Shown piece by piece: positions 16,832 through 25,207 of a stretch of 36,815 bases of DNA (positions are counted from its first letter, which is position 1; every line of letters begins with the position of its first letter). The position numbers were made by a program, and so were the translations under genes. The stretch lies in assembly GCA_937898715.1 (NCBI GenBank), contig CALEKA010000098.1:1-36815 (forward strand), read 5' to 3'. Source of the DNA: an uncultured Prevotella sp. (GTDB lineage Bacteria > Bacteroidota > Bacteroidia > Bacteroidales > Bacteroidaceae). The notes below the pieces were generated by a model that searched no databases, was not told the DNA's origin, and saw only the letters and a program-made list of their open reading frames with translations.

Positions 16832-18607
16832 TTACTCTCCACGCTGAACGTAAGCAATTACGTCGCCCTTGTTGACACGAGCGCCTTGCTTAGCGTTGAT
16901 TTCGACAAGCTTGCCACCGAGAGCAGCGGGAAGTTCAACGATCTGACCATGCGTATTCTCGATGTAGCAGAAGCGATCGCCTTCAGCATATTCCTTGCCG
17001 ATGAAAGGCTCGATAGCTTTCACGCATTCGCCATCACCACCAATTTCCCAGAGGATCGTACCGCTTTCGGGAGCAACGATGGCATCGGCCTTAGCATGCT
17101 TAAAGGCAGTAGCCTCTTCGATGCTCATGCCGCTGGCACCAGCCTTATCCTTAGCAGCCTGGAGGTCGGCGAGGAAACGCTTCTTGGCAGCACCGCTCTT
17201 GTAGTCACGATACTGAGTCTCATGCATAGCAAACTCGAAGAGTTCTTCGTCGTCTTCACCACGATCCCAGCCATTTTCTTCCATTTCCTTCTCGAAGCGA
17301 GCGAGATCGTCGGGATAGTAGCTCTGAGGATCTGCATCGGTAAATTCGAAGCCCTTCTCCTTAGCCAATTCCTTGATTTCGGGAGCCACTTCGCCAGGCA
17401 GACGACCACTCTTACCAAGAATCATACCCCAGATAGAGTTGTCCATCATAGAGTAACGGGGCTTACCCATTGACTCGGTGAGAAGGTTCATCAAGGCAAT
17501 ATTCTTCACATACTGAGAGAACGGAGTTACCAAGGGAGGATAACCCACGCGAGGCCATACATAAGCCACTTCGTTGAAGAGCTTCACGAGGAGTTCATCC
17601 TCAGAGAGTTCATGTTCGCCCTTAGCCTTGCGATTGCTATTGATAGCGCCCATCACACCCGTGAGGTCGGCCATCATCGATCCCATCATACCACCAGGCA
17701 GACCGCAACCGAGAAGGAGCGACGACATAAGCTTGTTGGCAGGATTCATGAAGTAGCCCAAGAAATCGTCGATAAACTCTTGTGTGAGTTTGCGAGCTTC
17801 CATATAAGCGTCCATATTGATCTCGGGCACGTCGAAACCAGCATGCTTCAACATAGACTGTACAGAGATCACGTCGGGATGAACCTTACCCCATGAAAGA
17901 GGCTCGATAGCAGTATCAATCACGTCAGCACCATTGCGGCATACTTCCAAGATAGAAGCCATAGAGAGACCAGGACCTGAGTGGCCGTGGTACTCGATGA
18001 TCACTTCGGGATGTTTGTCCTTGATCATCTTGGTGAGCTTACCGAGCATAGCAGGCTGACCGATACCAGCCATATCCTTCAAGCAGATTTCGGGTGCACC
18101 AGCCTCAATGAGCTGATCTGCTATTTTGGCATAATATTCTGCTGTGTGGATAGGAGAGTTGGTGATACAAAGCGTAGCTTGAGGCGTCATGCCTGCTTCA
18201 AGGGCATAATGAATAGAGGGGATAATATTGCGCACATCGTTCAGTCCGCAGAAGATGCGAGTGATGTCTACACCCTGAGCGTGCTTCACCTTGTACATGA
18301 GTTTACGCACGTCGGCAGGCACGGGGAACATACGCAATGCATTCAAGCCACGATCAAGCATGTGGGTCTTGATGCCCACTTCGTTGAAGGGCTTTGTAAA
18401 GGCACGAACGGCCTTGTTAGGGTTTTCGCCGTAGAGGAGGTTCACCTGTTCGAAGGCACCACCATTGGTTTCTACTCGGGCGAAGCATCCCATCTTTATG
18501 ATAACAGGTGCTATGCGCTCCAGCTGATCCTTGCGCGGCTGAAACTTACCGCTGCTCTGGAACATGTCGCGATAGACAAGACTGAATTGAATCTTACGCT
18601 TTGTCAT
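16832..18607 (-). CDS. oadA: Oxaloacetate decarboxylase alpha / pyruvate carboxylase B-like carboxyltransferase without biotinyl lysine
   Basis: Start chosen at the ATG at 18607 (591 residues), which gives the family N-terminus MTKRKIQFSLVYRDMFQS; the frame continues upstream to 18679 but is unlike the family. The DRE-TIM carboxyltransferase domain is intact: LKDMAG with the expected carboxylated Lys177, EYHGHSG metal ligands (His207, His209) and a conserved PyC_OADA domain. The C-terminal biotinyl-like domain is present (IVAPESGT... VNKGDVIAYVQ), but the normal A-M-K-M motif reads E-N-T-H-G-Q, with His553 where the lysine should be. It therefore probably cannot carry biotin itself and may use a separate carrier or have a changed role. 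A promoter candidate TACTTTTG lies at 18691-18698. Confidence 0.88.
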   Translation of the reverse strand: MTKRKIQFSLVYRDMFQSSGKFQPRKDQLERIAPVIIKMGCFARVETNGGAFEQVNLLYGENPNKAVRAFTKPFNEVGIKTHMLDRGLNALRMFPVPADVRKLMYKVKHAQGVDITRIFCGLNDVRNIIPSIHYALEAGMTPQATLCITNSPIHTAEYYAKIADQLIEAGAPEICLKDMAGIGQPAMLGKLTKMIKDKHPEVIIEYHGHSGPGLSMASILEVCRNGADVIDTAIEPLSWGKVHPDVISVQSMLKHAGFDVPEINMDAYMEARKLTQEFIDDFLGYFMNPANKLMSSLLLGCGLPGGMMGSMMADLTGVMGAINSNRKAKGEHELSEDELLVKLFNEVAYVWPRVGYPPLVTPFSQYVKNIALMNLLTESMGKPRYSMMDNSIWGMILGKSGRLPGEVAPEIKELAKEKGFEFTDADPQSYYPDDLARFEKEMEENGWDRGEDDEELFEFAMHETQYRDYKSGAAKKRFLADLQAAKDKAGASGMSIEEATAFKHAKADAIVAPESGTILWEIGGDGECVKAIEPFIGKEYAEGDRFCYIENTHGQIVELPAALGGKLVEINAKQGARVNKGDVIAYVQRGE

Positions 18608-18690
18608 ATACTTATTTATATAGTAAGAGATATTGTTGAATCTATGAAGAGATGCACAAGATTGCTCAAAACCTTTCAATTTGTGCGATG

Positions 18691-18698
18691 CAAAAGTA
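18691..18698 (-). promoter_or_regulatory. Candidate -7 element for the OadA-like gene
   Basis: On the minus strand TACTTTTG matches TAnnTTTG, about 84 bases upstream of the chosen start at 18607. The -33 box is not clear. The position supports the shorter gene start, because the transcript would begin close to or inside the longer frame. Confidence 0.5.
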
Positions 18699-18755
18699 CA
18701 AAAAACTATTTATACCACGTACTCGCACGCCCATCTATTTGTGGCGGAGAGAGAT

Positions 18756-18767
18756 AAACCGCGGTTT
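18756..18767. promoter_or_regulatory. 12-bp palindrome in divergent promoter gap
   Basis: AAACCGCGGTTT is a perfect palindrome about 60 bp upstream of the CobW-type gene and between the two divergent transcripts. TAACTTCG (18794-18801), a weak -7-like box, lies downstream. It could be an operator, but no regulator is identified. Confidence 0.35.
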
Positions 18768-18827
18768 TTCTTCCGATTTACGACGTTTTGTAGTAACTTC
18801 GCGTAAGAATATTCAATGATTTAAGTC

Positions 18828-20081
18828 ATGTCACAATCTACTACACCGGTCCTGCTGCTTACCGGCTACTTAGGCAGCGGAAAGACTACTCTGCTCAATC
18901 GTATACTCTCCAATCAGAAAGGCATACGCTTTGCCGTTATCGTCAATGACATAGGCGAAGTGAATATCGATGCGAGTCTCATCGCTCAAGGCGGCATTGT
19001 AGGACAAAACGATGATAGCCTCGTACCCTTGCAAAACGGCTGCATCTGCTGCACGCTCAAGATGGACTTGGTACAGCAGCTCAGCGACCTCGTGAGCCAA
19101 CAGCAGTTTGACTACATCGTCATAGAGGCCAGCGGTATCTGCGAGCCCGCTCCTATCGCTCAGACGATTGACGCCTACCCCACGCTCTACCCCAACCTCG
19201 CCACAAAGGGTGTGGCACGCCTCGACTCTATCGTGACGGTGGTAGACGCCCTTCGCTTGCGCGATGAGTTTGCAGGCGGACAAGACCTTTATAAGAAGGA
19301 TATGGCAGAAGACGACCTTGCAAGCCTCGTCATCCAACAAGTGGAGTTCTGCAACATGATTCTCCTCAACAAAGCTTCTGAGGTAACTCCCGAGGAGTTG
19401 GAACACATCAAGGCCATTCTGCGTGAGCTTCAGCCTAAGGCAGAAATCATCACGTGCGACTATTGCGACGTGCCCCTTGAGAAACTCATCAACTGCCATG
19501 GCTTCGACTTCGAGACCGTAGCCACCTCTGCCCGTTGGGTAGCTGAAGTGGAAGGATCGAACGAAGAAGATCACGACCATGAACACGATCATGACGATCA
19601 CGATGACCACGACCATCATGATCACCACGACGAACACGGCCATCACCACCACCATCATCACGACCACTGCCACGGACTTGAGAATGAAGAAGAGGGCGAA
19701 GCCTTGGAGTATGGCATCGGTACCTTCGTGTACCAACGCCGCGAACCATTCAGCATGGTAGAGTTCGATCAGTTTGTAGCGCGACTCTTCCCCAAGAGCG
19801 TAATCCGCTGCAAAGGTATGTGCTACTTCGACTCTGAGCCCGACATGTGCTACGTATTTGAGCAAGCGGGCAAGCAAGTCTCACTCAGCCAAGCAGGTCA
19901 GTGGTATGCCACCATGCCCGCTGATGAATTAGCACAATTCAAGAAGCAAAATCCACAAGTAGAACGCGATTGGGACGAGCAATACGGCGACCGCATGCAA
20001 AAGCTCGTATTCATCGGACAGAACATGGATCGCGAAGCCATCGAAACACTTCTCGATGCTTGCCTCGTAAAGAAGCATTAA
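18828..20081 (+). CDS. CobW/COG0523-family GTPase, probable metal chaperone
   Basis: A 417-residue G3E-family GTPase. It shows Walker A GYLGSGKTT (about residues 13-21), the metal-binding CxCC motif GCICC (about 72-76), a switch-like IEASGICEP and the base-recognition NKAS in LLNKASE. A CobW C-terminal domain follows. Between the two domains (about residues 246-284) is a loop made almost entirely of His and Asp, a feature of zinc- or nickel-handling members. It probably delivers metal, most likely Zn, to client enzymes in the cytoplasm; the client is unknown. It is transcribed divergently from the OadA-like gene. Confidence 0.9.
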   Translation: MSQSTTPVLLLTGYLGSGKTTLLNRILSNQKGIRFAVIVNDIGEVNIDASLIAQGGIVGQNDDSLVPLQNGCICCTLKMDLVQQLSDLVSQQQFDYIVIEASGICEPAPIAQTIDAYPTLYPNLATKGVARLDSIVTVVDALRLRDEFAGGQDLYKKDMAEDDLASLVIQQVEFCNMILLNKASEVTPEELEHIKAILRELQPKAEIITCDYCDVPLEKLINCHGFDFETVATSARWVAEVEGSNEEDHDHEHDHDDHDDHDHHDHHDEHGHHHHHHHDHCHGLENEEEGEALEYGIGTFVYQRREPFSMVEFDQFVARLFPKSVIRCKGMCYFDSEPDMCYVFEQAGKQVSLSQAGQWYATMPADELAQFKKQNPQVERDWDEQYGDRMQKLVFIGQNMDREAIETLLDACLVKKH

Positions 20082-20122
20082 AGGCACGTTCTTCTCCAAC
20101 GTAGGGTATTCCCCTCCCCAAC

Positions 20123-20194
20123 GCAGAAACGACAAAAGTGTTCAAGACAGCACATATCATCGTGCTTAATCTTGAACACTTTTGTCGTTTCTGC
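20123..20194. repeat. 25-bp perfect hairpin between convergent genes
   Basis: GCAGAAACGACAAAAGTGTT and the next five bases (20123-20147) are exactly complementary to 20170-20194. An inner AGCAC/GTGCT pair (20149-20153 with 20162-20166) extends the stem. It separates the CobW-type gene (+) from the helicase gene (-). It has no T-run on either side, so it may be a factor-independent barrier, an RNA-stability element or a mobile palindrome rather than a standard terminator. Confidence 0.85.
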
Positions 20195-20205
20195 ATATAG
20201 CGCAA

Positions 20206-22740
20206 TCATCGCGCTATAGCATCGGTCATATAAGTTTGCTTCGACAGCGCCCTTAGTTTCACAGGATGCTTTCCATCATAACTGAGAAGATACTGCCCTT
20301 CAAATGTCGAGTCGGCATTCCACTTGCTCACGATGAATCGTTTGCCATCGCAGTAACGCTGACGAACAGCATAGAGCGAATCATCATCCTTCACTACAGC
20401 CCAATGCTTGCCCAAGAAGCAGACATTCGCATCGCCACAAATTTCTCCACGTCGATAAGCTATCCTTCCATCCAGCCGAGCATCAAAGGGGAAATACAAA
20501 TCGCCATCCCGCTGAAATACCACGCAGCCGATTCTCACCAATTCGGGTTTATGATCGAAACGCACCTTGCTCTCCACATCTACATAGTAATCTTGCCCTC
20601 CTTCGCTCACGTGCAGGTAAGCATCGTCGAGCAACTCTGCAAAATCAAATGCGGGGTCAGCAGTCTTACTAAAGCGGTCGAAACGCCACGTACGAAGCAA
20701 GTATTTACCACGATCATCTCTTACCACACGAATGCCGTAAGCAGCACGAGAGATTGCAGTATAGCAGCCCTTTGCCTGCCATTTCCGGTGCAGACCGTCG
20801 TATGCCATTGCACTATACAAGCCTCTTTCCGTGCGAGCAATGCGTATGTCCATCGTGCGTTCTTGATAATCACAGAGCCTGTAGCCCTGACTCGTATCAG
20901 CTCTAAGTGGATACGAGAAGCGTCTGTTCTTCTTCCGTTCTTCTACACGCTGATTAAATTGCTCCACCATCCGTTTCCACCTACGCTTCTCTCGCCTCCA
21001 CGCTTCCAGGGTGGTAGACTTAAGTGCGGGCGAAAGCCACTCCTTTATATAATAGGAGTGCGATTCATCTTCAAAGAGTTGTTTCTGATCCATCTCATCA
21101 CGAACCATGAAGAGCCGTCGAGGCTGAGTGGGCGGAATGAAGTACACGCTCCAGCGCAATCCATCCTCTAGCCCATACTGCAAGGCATCGATTGTCACAT
21201 AGCTGCGTTCGTCCATCATCCGCGTTCGAAGCCTTGGATAGAATCGCACACCATCTATGGTAGAGAAAGACCATTCTCCATGATTTTCTATTCTGGGTCT
21301 TGCCGTAAATCTCACCCCATTCTGCAGGTCAATCCAGGGCTGCATACGATCTACTTTACGCCGAGATTGAAGTCGAGCAAATCCATAAGGACAGAGTTCT
21401 ACCTTATTATATATAGAAGGTATCACTTCCCTACCCTCACTATCGATTACGCCCATCAGTCCGTCCTCGCCCGATGTAATGCGATAGCCATATGCATCAT
21501 TCAAGTCAGAGCGTAGTCCATCGTGCGTCATCACCACGACCATCTCCGTCGCGACATCGGCCGTTGTCGATCTCGTACACTCACGCTTCGCATCAAAGGC
21601 CATGGTCGCCAATTCGGCTTCTCGTCCTAAAACGCCCTTTCCTGCTATCCTCCCTTCAAACATAGCTTGCCAATCTCTATCGTCTGAGGGCAAGCCAAAG
21701 AGTCGATAAGACCCCACATTGTCAAGAATCAAGCAATACTTCTTTCCCTCATATACGCGCATTCCGCGCCCCACCTGCTGTAGATACTTTGCCAAAGAGA
21801 GCGTAGGTCGAGCCAACTGTATAAACTCTACGTCGGGACAATCAAAGCCCTCGCCAAACAAGTCAACATTGACCAGAACTTGGATCTCTCCGCGCCGAAA
21901 ATTCTCAATCAGCTGACAGCGCTCCTCAGCATTCGTCTTCGAACTGATCGCTATAGCACAGATGCCATGCGACCGATAGTGCGCAGCAATGTGTTCTGCA
22001 TGCTTGATGTCGATGGCAAAAGTAATGCCTTTCTTCCCATCAGCATATCGCTTCACCGTATCGTATAGTCGCGATATACTCGGGTGCACATCAAGTTTTT
22101 CGCTCATCTCCTTTAGAGAGAAATCGCCATCCGCGCCCCGCTTAGTAAGTCCATTCACCGTTCGCTGCGATTCGCTATCAGCCCTCACCGACATATAGTC
22201 GTAGAGCGACAATCGTCCCTCCGCAATAAATCGTTCGTACTGCCACGACTGCAGCAAGGTATCAAACAGGTCGGTAAAGCCATGCCTCGTCAGTCGGCAA
22301 GGCGTGGCCGTAACGCCCAACACTTTTGCATCGGGATAGGCATCTATCACCGCCTTATAAGTCTTCGCCAGTGCATGATGAGCCTCATCTATCACAAGCA
22401 GACAGGGCTTCGTCTCCATCTCAGCATAATGACGCGAGAGCCACTGTATCGACATAGTTCGAATGCGCTTGCCTATGTCCAGCGAGAGCGCTTCTTCTGT
22501 TTTGCCTTCGTCGCTCCGCAATGCACCTTCCAATGAACCTTGAATCTGCGACACCAACTCTCTCCGGTGGGCTACGATCCACGCTTCACCTCCATGCTGT
22601 TTCAACCACTCACGGACACAGCAAGCCGTCAGATACGTTTTTCCCGTACCTGTAGGCATCTGCACCATGACAGATCGCAGAGAGCACCATGCTCTCTCAA
22701 TCCGTCTCAACATATCCTGTTGATAATCGTAAAGTTGCAC
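20206..22740 (-). CDS. SF2 DEAD/DEAH-box helicase with long beta-rich C-terminal region
   Basis: An 844-residue protein. Helicase motifs: Q-like LYDYQQDM, motif I MPTGTGKT (28-35), motif II DEAH (118-121), motif III VTATP (143-147), a helicase C domain with NVDLFGEGFD (291-300) and motif VI QQVGRGMR (321-328). The RarD/RecG-like core ends near residue 370. The other half is beta-rich, with a WG-repeat-like unit DGLMGVIDSEGREVIP (426-441) and several DG/YG turns. The start is GTG (22738-22740); an in-frame TAG lies three codons upstream, so no earlier start is possible. It probably acts on nucleic acid; whether its role is repair or defence cannot be told. The leader carries the 23-bp ACGTACGT array. 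Confidence 0.88.
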   Translation of the reverse strand: MQLYDYQQDMLRRIERAWCSLRSVMVQMPTGTGKTYLTACCVREWLKQHGGEAWIVAHRRELVSQIQGSLEGALRSDEGKTEEALSLDIGKRIRTMSIQWLSRHYAEMETKPCLLVIDEAHHALAKTYKAVIDAYPDAKVLGVTATPCRLTRHGFTDLFDTLLQSWQYERFIAEGRLSLYDYMSVRADSESQRTVNGLTKRGADGDFSLKEMSEKLDVHPSISRLYDTVKRYADGKKGITFAIDIKHAEHIAAHYRSHGICAIAISSKTNAEERCQLIENFRRGEIQVLVNVDLFGEGFDCPDVEFIQLARPTLSLAKYLQQVGRGMRVYEGKKYCLILDNVGSYRLFGLPSDDRDWQAMFEGRIAGKGVLGREAELATMAFDAKRECTRSTTADVATEMVVVMTHDGLRSDLNDAYGYRITSGEDGLMGVIDSEGREVIPSIYNKVELCPYGFARLQSRRKVDRMQPWIDLQNGVRFTARPRIENHGEWSFSTIDGVRFYPRLRTRMMDERSYVTIDALQYGLEDGLRWSVYFIPPTQPRRLFMVRDEMDQKQLFEDESHSYYIKEWLSPALKSTTLEAWRREKRRWKRMVEQFNQRVEERKKNRRFSYPLRADTSQGYRLCDYQERTMDIRIARTERGLYSAMAYDGLHRKWQAKGCYTAISRAAYGIRVVRDDRGKYLLRTWRFDRFSKTADPAFDFAELLDDAYLHVSEGGQDYYVDVESKVRFDHKPELVRIGCVVFQRDGDLYFPFDARLDGRIAYRRGEICGDANVCFLGKHWAVVKDDDSLYAVRQRYCDGKRFIVSKWNADSTFEGQYLLSYDGKHPVKLRALSKQTYMTDAIAR

Positions 22741-22741
22741 G

Positions 22742-22856
22742 CTGTACGTCTATGCTTTCTATAAACGTACGTGCATAGTTTCTATGAACGTACGTGCAGA
22801 CAATCTCTGCACGTACGTCTATAAGAGCTATAGACGTACGTGCAAGCAAAGCAACG
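22742..22856. repeat. 23-bp array with ACGTACGT core upstream of the helicase
   Basis: The perfect palindrome ACGTACGT begins at 22765, 22788, 22811 and 22834, spaced exactly 23 bp apart. A decayed copy CTGTACGT keeps the register at 22742. Most 15-bp spacers are themselves inverted repeats: CATAG/CTATG, GCAGA/TCTGC and CTATA/TATAG. TGCACGTACGTCTATA (22808-22823) pairs perfectly with 22829-22844. The array begins two bases upstream of the helicase GTG. The rest of the gap (22857-23383) is AT-rich and I see no convincing gene in it. Confidence 0.92.
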
Positions 22857-23168
22857 TCTGCGAATAAACTATTTATGAACGAATAGTGAACAATTCGAGC
22901 AATTAAAGAACGAGGAATGAATACTTTGTGAATCCATACGGACGAATTCGCCTGAGCATATTTCGCCTCTTAAAAGTAAGAATCACATCTTTCCCTCTAC
23001 TCATCATTCGGCAAGCGCTTCGCCCGTCTGGGCACAAAAAGATACTTACAAAATGCCCAAAGAATAAGCCAGACTCTTTTCACAAATCAAAGATAAAGAG
23101 ACTACCAAAAATGACTTTGTACGCGAAAAACAAAGTTCTCACTTGCGTTGAATAATAATAAATTTAAA

Positions 23169-23200
23169 TTCGGATTTAGCTTGCCCATTCTAAATCCGAA
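23169..23200 (-). terminator. Possible terminator downstream of the AAA_14 ATPase
   Basis: TTCGGATTTAG (23169-23179) and CTAAATCCGAA (23190-23200) form an 11-bp perfect stem. On the minus strand a T-rich stretch (AATTTAAATTTATTATTATT) follows. It lies about 180 bases past the ATPase stop codon. Confidence 0.5.
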
Positions 23201-23383
23201 ATTAAGATGTGAATTCCTTATCACATGCCCACGAGAAAAAGAAGACTTTCTTTAGAGAAAGCTACAGTAATAAATCTATCGATAATGCAATCGCCAAGAT
23301 AAGATGGCTAAAGAATCGAGCGTCAAGGAATGGAGAGGAAGCGACATATCAAAATACTACGTTCTCCTCACTATCAGCAGATT

Positions 23384-24682
23384 TTACATAGCTTTATCTA
23401 TCATCAAGCAAGCATATAGAGGGATATTGGTCATCCAATCTTGCTTTTGATAAGGAAGCATCGAAAATCTTATGCCTTGCAACTCGGGATGTTTACTAAT
23501 AAACACACGCATTGACTTTGCTTTCACATTGGTTTCTGCTTTTACCTCTATGGGCACGATTCTATTGGCCAATTGTACGATAAAATCAATTTCGATAGTA
23601 GAGTTGTCAACACTATGATAATATATAGGAATACCAAGAGTCTGCAATTGCGTAAACACGTACAATTCTGTAAAAGCACCTTTATATTCAGAAAACACGC
23701 GATTATCTACAAGCATAGCCTCAGCCGTAGTATCCGACATGGCTCCCATCAATCCAACATCAAGCATAAACAACTTAAATGCATTCATGTCTTCATAAAA
23801 CTTCAAAGGCATCTGAGGACTATTCGCACGCTTAACTTTATATGCCAATCCCGCATCGATAAGCCACTGTATAGCGAGTTCAAAATCAGAAGCACGCGAA
23901 CTTTTCTTTACAGCACCATACACGAATTTCTTATTTTCCTTTGCCAATTGTGCTGGTATACTATCCCATACCATATTGATTCGAGGCACTTCACGAGCTG
24001 GTGCATGTTTGGAAAAGTCTCTTCGATAATCACGTACGATTTGCTTCTGAATTTCCCTAACCGTCTGTAAGCCTTTTTTTTCTACAAAAGCAAGAACTGC
24101 TGCAGGCATGCCACCTACATAATAATACTGCCTTAGCAATCTCTCACACTCCTCACCAAGCAGATTAATTACCCCCCAATTACCACTTTTTAAAGCTTCC
24201 ACCAAGCGATCCTTTCCCAAAGCCTCCAAAAACTCCAAGAAAGTCATCGGATATAGTCGGATTTCATCCACCTTTCCCACAGGATACGAAATGCCATCGT
24301 GTAGAGACAATCCAAGTAAAGAACCAGCAACTACCACGTGATAACTAACGGCTTCCTCACAGAAATACTTTAAAGCCTCCAAGGCCTTTGGACAATCTTG
24401 TACCTCATCTAACACAATCAACGTATCATTTGGGGTAATATCTACTTCGCTTATTGCCGACAAAGACAATAAGATATTCTCCACCGTTCCTCCTCTTTCA
24501 AATACACTCTTAGCCATTGAGTTTCGATCCAAGCTAAAAAAAGCAATCTTTTTGTACTCATTCTCACCAAACTGTCTCAACAAGTAGGTTTTACCCACTT
24601 GACGAGCTCCATTGAGAATCAATGGCTTTCTATCCTTATTATTTTTCCAGTCTAAGAGCTTACTATATAGATTTCGCTTCAT
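23384..24682 (-). CDS. AAA_14/DUF4143 family ATPase
   Basis: A 432-residue ATPase. Walker A is GARQVGKT (25-32), Walker B is LIVLDEVQD (88-96), followed by the sensor-like VVVAGSLLG and the PMTFLEFL motif typical of this family. The C-terminal DUF4143 part includes EIDFIV and IPIEVKAE, which resembles a PD-(D/E)xK nuclease core. These proteins are abundant in Bacteroidota and often occur as solitary genes; their cellular role is not settled. The leader contains a 33-bp repeat array (24688-24805) and the promoter candidate TATATTTG (24715-24722). Base composition is AT-richer than the core genes to the left. Confidence 0.9.
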   Translation of the reverse strand: MKRNLYSKLLDWKNNKDRKPLILNGARQVGKTYLLRQFGENEYKKIAFFSLDRNSMAKSVFERGGTVENILLSLSAISEVDITPNDTLIVLDEVQDCPKALEALKYFCEEAVSYHVVVAGSLLGLSLHDGISYPVGKVDEIRLYPMTFLEFLEALGKDRLVEALKSGNWGVINLLGEECERLLRQYYYVGGMPAAVLAFVEKKGLQTVREIQKQIVRDYRRDFSKHAPAREVPRINMVWDSIPAQLAKENKKFVYGAVKKSSRASDFELAIQWLIDAGLAYKVKRANSPQMPLKFYEDMNAFKLFMLDVGLMGAMSDTTAEAMLVDNRVFSEYKGAFTELYVFTQLQTLGIPIYYHSVDNSTIEIDFIVQLANRIVPIEVKAETNVKAKSMRVFISKHPELQGIRFSMLPYQKQDWMTNIPLYACLMIDKAM

Positions 24683-24687
24683 ACTTC

Positions 24688-24805
24688 TACATCTTTTCTA
24701 ACGAACTTCAGATGCAAATATACACTTTTTCTGATGAATATCTTATCAAAGTACACACTTTTTCTAACGAATAACCCCTAGAAACATACACTTTTTCTAA
24801 CGAAT
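24688..24805. repeat. 33-bp-period array in the leader of the AAA_14 ATPase
   Basis: Copies of tACACTTTTTCTAACGAAT or variants begin at 24688, 24721, 24754 and 24787, exactly 33 bp apart; the bases between them are not conserved. It begins six bases upstream of the ATPase ATG and surrounds its candidate promoter, so it could be a set of binding sites, possibly for the ATPase itself or a regulator. Confidence 0.85.
24715..24722 (-). promoter_or_regulatory. Candidate -7 element for the AAA_14 ATPase
   Basis: On the minus strand TATATTTG matches TAnnTTTG, 33 bases upstream of the ATG. A TTTG (24747-24750) lies 24 bp further upstream, a longer gap than usual. Confidence 0.5.
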
Positions 24806-24943
24806 CCTACAGAAGGAAGTAAATACTCAAGCCCCTATTGCTGCTCATAGGCTCTAAATTGGAATGCTTCACCACATGAGCGGAATTGTCCTACAAAAGT
24901 ATTTGTCAGCCCATTAACTTGGGCTATGACTAACTTTTTTCGA

Positions 24944-25162
24944 CAAAGATAATGCAAAGCGAGAGCAGAAAGTCAAGCTTGCTTGAGCTTACTGCTGAGA
25001 TGCAGCCTATCTTATACAAAGATAGTGCAAATCGAATGCAGAAAGTCAAGCTTGCTTGAACTTACTGCTGAGATGCAGCCTATCTTATGCAAAGATAGTG
25101 CAAATCGAATGCAGAAAGTCAAGCTTGCTTGAACTTACTGCTGAGATGCAGCCTATCTTATA
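24944..25162. repeat. 73-bp tandem repeat, three copies
   Basis: Units begin with CAAAGATA at 24944, 25017 and 25090, and a fourth partial start (CAAAGG) is at 25163. Each unit contains the palindrome TCAAGCTTGCTTGA, the small hairpin CTGCTGAGATGCAG and CTATCTT...AAGATAG across the junction. On the minus strand each junction reads TATCTTTG, a match to the -7 promoter element, so the array could hold tandem promoters firing toward the ATPase gene. It lies between the ATPase and the sugar transferase at the distal end of the polysaccharide locus. Confidence 0.92.
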
Positions 25163-25207
25163 CAAAGGCGGATATGTAGAAATTGCCCCCAAAAAGCAAG
25201 ATACTTC

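Noticed and set aside
18870..19877. 335-codon minus-strand frame opposite the CobW-type gene
   Set aside because: Antisense shadow of the His-rich coding region; composition is explained by the sense gene.
20206..22740. Defence-system helicase with partner genes
   Set aside because: The helicase is alone; neither neighbour is a known defence component, so no system can be claimed.
22742..22856. Plasmid-type origin with iterons
   Set aside because: Register and copy number are iteron-like, but there is no replication initiator gene or DnaA box cluster and the setting is chromosomal.
22928..23155. 75-codon plus-strand frame in the gap between the helicase and the ATPase
   Set aside because: Low-complexity AT-rich stretch with no family motif and no supporting neighbour or promoter; not distinguishable from chance.
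23209..23391. 60-codon plus-strand frame overlapping the end of the ATPase gene
   Set aside because: No recognisable motif; it overlaps the 3' end of a real gene on the other strand.
24944..25162. CRISPR array
   Set aside because: The 73-bp units are contiguous and nearly identical, with no unique spacers, and no cas genes are in the window.
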